Assembly (NCBI GenBank): GCA_905221605.1
Contig: CAJNDS010001902.1
Coordinates: 469,501-533,500, forward strand
From: Symbiodinium natans
Lineage: Eukaryota; Sar; Dinophyceae; Suessiales; Symbiodiniaceae
Direction: 5' to 3'
DNA length: 64,000 nucleotides
In this document: positions 10,012-16,789 of the stretch, piece after piece
How positions within the stretch are numbered: the stretch's first letter is position 1
Layout of the letters: the number at the start of each line of letters is the position of its first letter
Translations under genes and position numbers: made by a program
Notes under the pieces: generated by a model
The model's database searches: none
Told to the model about the DNA's origin: nothing
The model's input: only the letters and a program-made list of their open reading frames with translations

Positions 10012-10254
10012 GGCAAGAACAATCGAAAGTGCAGCAAGCTGGCGACGCTTTAGTAGCCAAGCAAGCTAAGTCTATGGGGCGCCCACCCACCCGCCTCAGC
10101 CGACGCTGCAAAGCATGACAGTGAAGAATACAATTACATGGCGCAGACGCAGGCAAGCAGGACGGTTGCTTTCAACACCACGTCACAACCCGGCTACCTT
10201 GCGCCCTTGAGGAGCGGAGCTAGAATAAAGCGTTATCAACAAGTAGACTACAGC
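10012..10254 (-). repeat. 242-bp dispersed repeat, copy A
   Basis: Matches 31804-32046 essentially base for base. In both places it lies immediately 5' of a minus-strand retroelement ORF (RT at 9798, recombinase at 31829), so it may be a leader, promoter or terminal repeat. No ORF in it is convincing. Confidence 0.95.
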
Positions 10255-10376
10255 TTATTCTTACTCACGCTCTCACCTGCACAATTAAGCTAAAGACACC
10301 CGAAGCGCACTGCAAACCTTCGTTTTGCAACGGGGGAGCATCTCAGGTGATCCTTGCATTGTCAGGCCATTGCCCT
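10255..10376 (+). repeat. 122-bp direct repeat, copy 2
   Basis: Ends exactly where the LINE 3' region begins (10377). Confidence 0.97.
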
Positions 10377-10948
10377 CCCCAACTAGTCATTACTTGCCGG
10401 AGAGTGCAAGGTCACAGAGCATGGCAGCATCCACCCTAATGCGCTGGGCTCCGATTAAGGCACACAGCTCGAAGCGCATTCTGGACGGACCATCATTTTT
10501 TTCATTCATTCGCATCAACTGTGGCAGTTGTCATGCGGGCGAGTGTGAGCTAGTCACCCCTCTCTGTTGGAGGGTTCGCCGGTGTGAGGCAGATAAACCC
10601 TGCTGTGCCCCGTGGAGCCCGACAGCAAAGTTGTACAATCCTAGAAAGATAAATACTGCCTTTGGCAGCCGCAAAGCTGTGCTCCTCAGAGCCCGACAGC
10701 TGAGGTGTCACAGCTGGGAGCTAACAAGTGAAGCTAACAATCAAAAAAACTGTACAGGAGACATCATGAGGGCCAGCTTGTCTACAGTCTATGTCTACTC
10801 CTTGTCAGAGTGTCGACTCACAAGGCGAGGAGACCTCAGGCCTTGTTGTACTGAGTGTAGAGAGTTAGCCTCTCATGTTTGAGAGCTTGAGAATCATGAA
10901 TGTTCTGTGTACACCAGTGGGGAGTGGAGGCCACTATCCCAAGTAGAG
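10377..10948 (-). other. Presumed 3' untranslated region of the LINE
   Basis: No coding features on the minus strand. The plus-strand open frame here has no recognisable domain. No poly-A tail or simple-repeat tail is obvious at 10377. A palindrome of the GYGGAGNCCRC family lies at 10924-10934, 15 bases past the stop codon. Confidence 0.5.
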
Positions 10949-13900
10949 TCACACATGGCTATTGATGCGGTATGCAAGCAAGTAGCAGTTTGTAAGAATG
11001 GCCTGTCGTGTGGCATCCGTCCCTGGCGTGGCGGCCTGGCCGTCGTCATGCACGAGGTGGCAGGACCAAATATCCTCAGTGTCACCAGGAAAGTAGAATG
11101 CCTGATAGTGCCCGGCCGTTACCACCTTGCCTATATGCATGACCCCTCCGCATAGCTTGTACGGGGTGTTGACAACATCACCGGCATGTCCAGTGAAGGT
11201 GGGAACAGTGAGATGCTTGTGCATTTCAATCCTCTGCCGCGTTTTCCTAATGCCTCCGGCTGATTGGACAAATCGTCCGATCTGGAGGATGAGAAGTTCG
11301 GGGGGTCTAGTTAAGGCATGTGGCGGGTCTTGTGTATGCCAAGCTGTTACAGCATCCTGTATACTGAAGGGGTGTTGGACCACCAATCTTATGTGTGGAC
11401 AGTTGAACTGCTCATCCAGGATTTCATATACCCCTGCTTGTGGGCGTCTAGCTTCCCATCCCCCCTGGAGTGCCACGCAGTCCGTGCGGTTGCAAAGGTG
11501 CTGCAGAAACTCAGCCGCGTCATGCTGTCGCGTGGGCTTCTGCCATCCTGGCCATATGAAGTTCCATGCCGGGTGTCTGGCAATATTCAGGTGCTGGTTG
11601 GATCTTGAGGCCTGTACGATGGCCCCATTGACTTCGCCCAGACCTGATATAAAAGCATCATGGGACCGAGCATAGTGCAGCATGTGAATCACTGCGTTGG
11701 CGTAGCAAAGGTTATGTGGATTAGTTAGTGCGAGTGATCTAGCATGAGGCTCATTTGTTATACGGTCGCGGGTGCGCCATGCCAATAAAGAGCCCTCCAC
11801 TTTTGTCCCCGCGCCCGCAGTCCCATGTTTCCCCCTTGACGGGATGCCGACTTGACCCTGTTTCGGTGCACTCTTCACTGGTTGTTCAGTGGTCGCACTC
11901 ACCGAATGCCCCAAAGCCCCATCCATGCTGCCTTTGTCCCTGTTCTTAGTGTAAGCCGGATCATTCAGAGTGCTACGGGGTTTTTTCGCTGACATGGCAT
12001 GGACGGGGGCTGAAAAGAAATTGCGGATGCCTGTCTGCAGTTGCTCCTTCTCAGTCTCTTTTTGACTGAGCATGGGGCGCGGAGTCCGCTTTCCCCCGAA
12101 TTTCTCTTGCTTGCTTTTTAGATCTGCAGTCTCTCGAGCTCCTTGGTGAGCGTCGTCTTGCCCACTCGCTCCCGTCTCAAGCGTAGACCGATCAGCTTGC
12201 CCGCGCAGTTGTTTGCCAAGAGGTCCAGGTCGTGGTAAACGGCTGCCGCCTGCTGATGGACGGTGAGTGTCAGGACCATGGTGATCACTTCCGCCTGCAT
12301 GTCCGGCTTCAGTGGTCGTAGGCTTTGGAACCGGTGCACCGTGTTGTCCTTGGCGGTGTTTGTGATGAGCTGGTTGACTGCCTTTTTTGCGTCCTCGTGA
12401 GTGAGGTTGTCCCGACTTGATGGTAGCGCCTTTTTCTGTACCGGATTCCACTCGTTGTAGATCCACTGGAGCGGAGACCGCGTTGCCCATCCTGCTGTTT
12501 CTGCCACCTGTAGTACCTTGGCGTCGGACTCGATTTTCTCGAGGCGTGCTTTCCATTCCATGAGTAGTACTCCCCATAGCGTGGCCCTCAGCGAGGTGTT
12601 GACCGTGCCTTCCTCGAACTTTGTGTTCCATGTTGCGCTGGCCTGGATCAACATGGAGACAATGCCGTGGTTCGTCGTGTCCAGGAAGAACACGTAGCTC
12701 CGGTCTGCCTCCAATATCGTCAGCTGGTGCTCGTGTCTGAGTGCTGTTTTGACCAGGGTTTTCAAGGCCGTTCTCACCGTCTCCTCGTCCAGCGACTCCA
12801 GGTCCATCATCAACTCGTCTTCTGCTTCCTGGTCCCGATCCCGTTTTGCCTTGGGAGCTGCCTTGCCTGCGCCCTTGCCCATGCCCTTTCGATACTTTTG
12901 CGGCGTCCCTTGCGGCAGTCTGTGTCTGATGGACGCTTGTCTCTGTGGTGTTGGCGTCGTCGCCAGTGGTGAGCTGAGGCCCCACACTGCCGCCATCTGT
13001 TGCTCCGGCGTGGTCTCCACTGACGTGGAGGTCATGGTACAGGCAGAGCTGCAGCAAAGGGAGGCACTTGCGTCTGTGTTCTCGAGCAGACTTTGGGAAG
13101 TGGACATTGCACCAGCAGCAAGGTCGCGCAACGTGTGCTTGTAGCAGTGTTTCGGATTGAGCTAGACTCTGGACAAGCTGTTTCTGAGAGTCATGCCGCT
13201 GTGCCATGTGTCGTCGCCAGTGTTGGATGTCTTGCACCTGTTCACCGCATAGGAGACATCGTGTCTTGGCAAGCATGGACATGTGCTGTATGTGCAGTTG
13301 CATCTCATCTTGAGTAGGTGATTTGAGGTAAATCGCAACGTCCATCCCTGGGTGTGGTACAGGCCATACTGCAGGGAGCTGGGTCTCAGGTGAAGCGGAG
13401 GCCGCCTGTCTGCTGGTCCTTGCAAGTATCAGCTGAAAAAGAACTGGGCATTGAGAGCAATGCCGATCTGAGCCGTGCACCATTCTGTCACACCACTCAC
13501 ATGTATGGTCCCTTTTGAAGAGGTGCTTGAAGGCCTGGCATGAAGTGTGTATGTCTGAGGTGATATGCCGTGCAAGATTCGTATGCACTCTCTGGATATG
13601 CGTTTTAATCATGCCGGCATCAGCGATCCAGCGGCCACAGAAACCGCAGTGCTGTTTGAGGTAGGTTTTGTGTAATGCTGCTTGGGTGCATATTCCCTCA
13701 TGACTTTGTAGCAATGCCAGTGTCACTTCGTTTTGCAGGAGCGTGCTCTCCTCAGTCGTGGTGTTCCGTTGTTCGTGTTGCCGCTCTTTAGGGTCAACAG
13801 GGGTATGTGGGGTGTCAATCTTGTGTGGAACAGGCTCTGTTTCCTTAACAGTCTTTGTATCCTGCTGGCTATTGTTGTTCGAGTCGCTGAGCTGTTTGGT

Positions 13901-16789
13901 GTGCCAACCGCATACATTTTGCATGATGTGCCCTTTTAATGCACCCCAGTCATACAGCTTCAGAAGACAGTGTTTGCATTGTGGCATGCCCGCAACAGAG
14001 TGTTGTTCGGGTTTGTAGTCAATACTGAGTTTGTTGGCTTGAATCTGTCCGTGTCTGAGCGCCTGGTGTTGCCTAAGGGCTTTTTGGGTCGGGTAGTATA
14101 GGCCACATATGGAGCAGGGATGTTGGCTAGTGCTGGAGAGTTCCACCAGCGTCACAGTGCGTTGTTCCACAGCATGGCTGGCAAGTTGTTTGTGTAGCAT
14201 TTGCCAATACTCAAAGGTCTTAGTTTCGCACGTGGCAGGATCGCCTCGTCCTTGTTGCATAGCATCAAGTTTGCGCGCAATGCGTTCCGTCAGCATGTGT
14301 ACAGGATCCTTCAGGTTGTAGGTTTCTCTCAGCGTCTGATTACTCACCTTTGTGAGGTGAGCTGGCATGCCTGTGACCGCTCTGAGTTGGCGGTGAAACC
14401 ACGCCCTCAGCTTAGTTATCATTTGGCCAGAGAAAGGAGTAGTCAGCAGACCATAAAGCGCACTGTTTACCACGCAAGCCTGCCAGACCCGTACTCTGTG
14501 GTGCCTGGACAATCCCTTGCGTGATCTGATGCTTTTGCGGAGTTGCGTAACCTTCGCCTCAGCTTCAGCAAGCCTAAAGTCAAGTGTATGGCCGGTGCCC
14601 TCTTTCAGTGTGAGCTTGGTGCCAAGGTAGGTGATGGATTCACACATCGGTATGAGATGTGTTTGTGCTCCATCTTGTAGTTTCCAATGCGCCTGGTTGC
14701 GAACTATAACCGTGCGGCTTTTGACAAATTTTTCAAGTTGTGCTCCCTGGACCCGAATGACCAAACTGGATTTATCCGGATTAACCTTGAGCCCGTATGT
14801 TTCCAACATGTGAAAAAGTGCCACTATCATCTCCTCCATTTGCTTGGCATCATCCACCGTTTTGAGAAGCCAATGGCCTAAATGGTCATCGGCGAACAAC
14901 GTGAATGGAAGCTGCAGCGGCGTTTGACCAGCGGGAGTAAGATCCCAGAGTAACTGAGACGACAGCACGGCCCATAGGGCTGGTGCTAGTCGACATCCCT
15001 GGCGAATTCCTTGCGTCGTGCAGATGTCTGTCCGGTGAAATTTATCCCTGACCTGGTAAGCAGCCTGCTCGTGGATGGCGGTGACGGTAGATCTAAGGTC
15101 AGCATCAACCTGGTGGAGCGCCAACGCTCTATCTAGTTTTGCACGGTTGACACGATCAAAAGCTTGGCTGAGGTCGACTGACAGGAGGCACCCTCCTGAT
15201 TCACCTTTGACCTGTCCAGTTTCTTTGCGCTGTCTCGTCAGGAACCTATTCCCACCCAAGGCCTTAAGACCGTCCTTGATGTCATGTATGCATGCGTTGA
15301 CCCTTGCCAGCGCATCCGACGTGTCCCGTGCCGGAAGGTATGCATACTGTGGAGTGTGAGTAAGGCTGGCGCAGGCCTGCATCAGTAGCTGATTTTTGAT
15401 GTGGCCTGCAAACGCCTTGCCATCCGGTCTGAGTAGGCCTATAGGTCTGAGAGCAGCTGCGGTGGATGGAGGCTTATGCGGTTTGGGAAGGAAACACAAC
15501 TGAGGGTTCTTCCATGCATCAGGTAGTGCAGAGGTTACCGGCTGAAGTCCTTTGGCTATGTAGGCCATGGCTGGCGCCACAATTGTCGCGCAGGCCTTCC
15601 ACGCTGTGGCCGGAGCGGAGTCCGCAGGCACGGCCTTGCCTATAGGAGTACATTTGAGCTGTGTCGTCCATTCACAGGCAGTCAAAGGCATGCTAAGCAT
15701 CTGGCCTGGTCGAGTGGGAGATGCCGCCGGGGGAGCGAAGAGCTGTTTGCAGTGTTGGACAAGTGCTTGGTGTTCCTGGTGCAGAGACATGGGCGACCCA
15801 TCCGGGTGCTTAAGCATGATCCTGGGCTTGGGCTTCCAGGGCAGGAGTCGCTTGACTGCACCATAGAGACGCTTCGTGTTATGCGTCTGAGCGGCCCTTT
15901 CAGCTTGCTGTAAGTGCCCCAGTGCTATGGCCCGTTGATGCTGGAGATGATATTGCTTGCTCTGCCGTCCTGCCTTGTTGAAGAGGAGCACCCATTGCCA
16001 TGTGCGAAGCACTCCTGACAGGGTGAATGGCTTGCATCGCTGAAGATCCCTACGTCTCTGCCACATGTGGTAGACGCGGGCAGGCAGTGTGATGGTCGAG
16101 CCACCTGCTTCGTCAGGGTGGGTCAACAGCTCTTTCCACGCAGCAAAGATGGCTTTGCACTGTGCTTTGGTTTGGCCTCGATTGGTGTGTGCTGATGTAG
16201 CTGTTGGGAAGAGGTCAGAGACCTCACGCAGTAGTGTGTGATTGATGTGATCTGCAGTCAGTGGGAGGCCGTGGTTCAAGCTGTGATTTATCTCCAACTC
16301 CACTTTACTCTTTAATTGTGTGATTCGGTGATCCTTCTGGCGATACGCGTAGTCAAGGTCATGTCTCGAGTATTGTAGTTCCTGTTGCATTTTGGCCTTG
16401 GGCAAGTGGAAGTGCCTGATAATTCGGACATCAGCAATGAGGGCCAAGTGTGTGAGCTCTTTCCACGCCCCAAAGGGTGCCTCTTGTTTGACTACTTGCT
16501 TCGCTCTGGTGTCAGCACTTGGTGCGCGCACTAGGATATAGTCAATCTGAGAGTTGCCCGTACGGGTGTGGTTGGTGCATGGGTCCTTCATATGCCAAGT
16601 GTTTAGAGCAACCAGGGCGTTGTCTTGTATGAATCTAGGAAGTGTGAGTGGGTCAAGGGCTTGGTGATAGGCCGAGCGGTTCACGCGTGTCCCGATCAAT
16701 CCGTTTACTGCGTGTACCTCTGAGTTAAAATCTCCCGCTAGAATCAGGGTATCTCTTCTAGCCATGCCCTGTATTGTGGCAGTGTGCAC
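10949..16789 (-). CDS. LINE-like retrotransposon ORF2: endonuclease C-half, reverse transcriptase, C2H2 zinc fingers, USP deubiquitinase
   Basis: The open frame of 1946 codons begins at GTG 16789, preceded by an in-frame TAA, so it probably needs frameshifting from the upstream ORF. Residues about 1-90 carry the AP-endonuclease-like second half (TLILAGDFNSE, NSQIDYILV). Reverse transcriptase spans roughly 400-760, with GGCLLSVDLSQAFDRVN (motif A), TQGIRQGCRLAPALW (motif B) and TLFADDHLGHWL (motif C). After about residue 890 come five or six C2H2-type fingers (CSICGLYYPTQKALRQHQALRH, written here as one C-x2-C...H-x4-H example by position 14040-14120). A PIP-box-like QTGIRNFF and a C-terminal USP peptidase domain follow. 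Between 13131 and 12118 the convincing protein lies in another frame, so this reading frame is spurious there. Long and rich in intact motifs, so relatively young. Confidence 0.8.
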   Translation of the reverse strand: MHTATIQGMARRDTLILAGDFNSEVHAVNGLIGTRVNRSAYHQALDPLTLPRFIQDNALVALNTWHMKDPCTNHTRTGNSQIDYILVRAPSADTRAKQVVKQEAPFGAWKELTHLALIADVRIIRHFHLPKAKMQQELQYSRHDLDYAYRQKDHRITQLKSKVELEINHSLNHGLPLTADHINHTLLREVSDLFPTATSAHTNRGQTKAQCKAIFAAWKELLTHPDEAGGSTITLPARVYHMWQRRRDLQRCKPFTLSGVLRTWQWVLLFNKAGRQSKQYHLQHQRAIALGHLQQAERAAQTHNTKRLYGAVKRLLPWKPKPRIMLKHPDGSPMSLHQEHQALVQHCKQLFAPPAASPTRPGQMLSMPLTACEWTTQLKCTPIGKAVPADSAPATAWKACATIVAPAMAYIAKGLQPVTSALPDAWKNPQLCFLPKPHKPPSTAAALRPIGLLRPDGKAFAGHIKNQLLMQACASLTHTPQYAYLPARDTSDALARVNACIHDIKDGLKALGGNRFLTRQRKETGQVKGESGGCLLSVDLSQAFDRVNRAKLDRALALHQVDADLRSTVTAIHEQAAYQVRDKFHRTDICTTQGIRQGCRLAPALWAVLSSQLLWDLTPAGQTPLQLPFTLFADDHLGHWLLKTVDDAKQMEEMIVALFHMLETYGLKVNPDKSSLVIRVQGAQLEKFVKSRTVIVRNQAHWKLQDGAQTHLIPMCESITYLGTKLTLKEGTGHTLDFRLAEAEAKVTQLRKSIRSRKGLSRHHRVRVWQACVVNSALYGLLTTPFSGQMITKLRAWFHRQLRAVTGMPAHLTKVSNQTLRETYNLKDPVHMLTERIARKLDAMQQGRGDPATCETKTFEYWQMLHKQLASHAVEQRTVTLVELSSTSQHPCSICGLYYPTQKALRQHQALRHGQIQANKLSIDYKPEQHSVAGMPQCKHCLLKLYDWGALKGHIMQNVCGWHTKQLSDSNNNSQQDTKTVKETEPVPHKIDTPHTPVDPKERQHEQRNTTTEESTLLQNEVTLALLQSHEGICTQAALHKTYLKQHCGFCGRWIADAGMIKTHIQRVHTNLARHITSDIHTSCQAFKHLFKRDHTCEWCDRMVHGSDRHCSQCPVLFQLILARTSRQAASASPETQLPAVWPVPHPGMDVAIYLKSPTQDEMQLHIQHMSMLAKTRCLLCGEQVQDIQHWRRHMAQRHDSQKQLVQSLAQSETLLQAHVARPCCWCNVHFPKSAREHRRKCLPLLQLCLYHDLHVSGDHAGATDGGSVGPQLTTGDDANTTETSVHQTQTAARDAAKVSKGHGQGRRQGSSQGKTGSGPGSRRRVDDGPGVAGRGDGENGLENPGQNSTQTRAPADDIGGRPELRVLPGHDEPRHCLHVDPGQRNMEHKVRGRHGQHLAEGHAMGSTTHGMESTPRENRVRRQGTTGGRNSRMGNAVSAPVDLQRVESGTEKGATIKSGQPHSRGRKKGSQPAHHKHRQGQHGAPVPKPTTTEAGHAGGSDHHGPDTHRPSAGGSRLPRPGPLGKQLRGQADRSTLETGASGQDDAHQGARETADLKSKQEKFGGKRTPRPMLSQKETEKEQLQTGIRNFFSAPVHAMSAKKPRSTLNDPAYTKNRDKGSMDGALGHSVSATTEQPVKSAPKQGQVGIPSRGKHGTAGAGTKVEGSLLAWRTRDRITNEPHARSLALTNPHNLCYANAVIHMLHYARSHDAFISGLGEVNGAIVQASRSNQHLNIARHPAWNFIWPGWQKPTRQHDAAEFLQHLCNRTDCVALQGGWEARRPQAGVYEILDEQFNCPHIRLVVQHPFSIQDAVTAWHTQDPPHALTRPPELLILQIGRFVQSAGGIRKTRQRIEMHKHLTVPTFTGHAGDVVNTPYKLCGGVMHIGKVVTAGHYQAFYFPGDTEDIWSCHLVHDDGQAATPGTDATRQAILTNCYLLAYRINSHV
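10952..11745 (-). other. USP-type (peptidase C19) deubiquitinase domain at the C-terminus of the LINE
   Basis: Residues about 1682-1946 of the ORF. The Cys box reads NPHNLCYANAVIHMLHYARS (family GNTCYxNSxLQxL), with the catalytic Cys codon at 11705-11707. QHDAAEFLQHL matches the QQDAxEFL box. The His box is GVMHIGKVVTAGHYQAFYF (family GHYxAY). The end TNCYLLAYRI matches the closing AYxLFY strand, and WSCHLVHDDGQA supplies the acidic segment before it. USPs remove ubiquitin from proteins. Here all the boxes are present in order in about 265 residues, a compact version, with no sign of decay. It is fused in frame with the rest of ORF2, but the preceding module is in a different frame. Confidence 0.8.
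12014..12037 (-). other. PIP-box-like motif QTGIRNFF
   Basis: In the linker before the USP domain, the ORF2 frame reads KEQLQTGIRNFFSAP. Q-x-x-I-x-x-F-F is the exact PCNA-interacting-peptide consensus. Human L1 ORF2p also uses a PIP motif to bind PCNA (established knowledge). Function here is inferred. Confidence 0.5.
12118..13131 (-). CDS. LINE 337-residue module in the alternative frame (between zinc fingers and USP)
   Basis: In frame with the upstream 8.5-kb ORF and not with ORF2. Encodes a basic linker (GKGAGKAAPKAKRDRDQEAE) followed by a balanced, helical domain. Examples are LDEETVRTALKTLVKTALRH, EADRSYVFFLDTTNHGIVSM and QWIYNEWNPVQKKALP, ending VGKTTLTKELERLQI. The competing ORF2 frame is Gly/Arg/Gln-rich and looks non-coding. 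No family was recognised; I recall similar segments after RT and zinc fingers in dinoflagellate LINE-like proteins, but this is unchecked. Reaching it from the fingers and then reaching the USP needs two frame changes, near 13.0 kb and 12.1 kb. Confidence 0.6.
   Translation of the reverse strand: MRDLAAGAMSTSQSLLENTDASASLCCSSACTMTSTSVETTPEQQMAAVWGLSSPLATTPTPQRQASIRHRLPQGTPQKYRKGMGKGAGKAAPKAKRDRDQEAEDELMMDLESLDEETVRTALKTLVKTALRHEHQLTILEADRSYVFFLDTTNHGIVSMLIQASATWNTKFEEGTVNTSLRATLWGVLLMEWKARLEKIESDAKVLQVAETAGWATRSPLQWIYNEWNPVQKKALPSSRDNLTHEDAKKAVNQLITNTAKDNTVHRFQSLRPLKPDMQAEVITMVLTLTVHQQAAAVYHDLDLLANNCAGKLIGLRLRRERVGKTTLTKELERLQI
13040..14120 (-). other. C2H2 zinc-finger array of the LINE
   Basis: In ORF2 order: CSICGLYYPTQKAL...HQALRH; CKHCLLKLYDWGALKGH; CGFCGRWIADAGMIKTHIQ..H; CEWCDRMVHGSDRHCSQC (variant); CLLCGEQVQDIQHWRRHMAQ..H; CCWCNVHFPKSAREHRRKC. 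These probably bind nucleic acid during target-primed reverse transcription. Several spacings differ, so each finger looks independently maintained. Confidence 0.75.

Noticed and set aside
10325-10882. Plus-strand 185-codon ORF in the LINE 3' region
   Set aside because: No domain or composition typical of coding sequence; lies antisense to the element's 3' region and spans its border.
12118-13131. ORF2 reading frame through the 337-residue module
   Set aside because: It is Gly/Arg/Gln/His-rich and without structure, while the overlapping frame is a balanced helical protein; the open ORF2 frame here is probably fortuitous.
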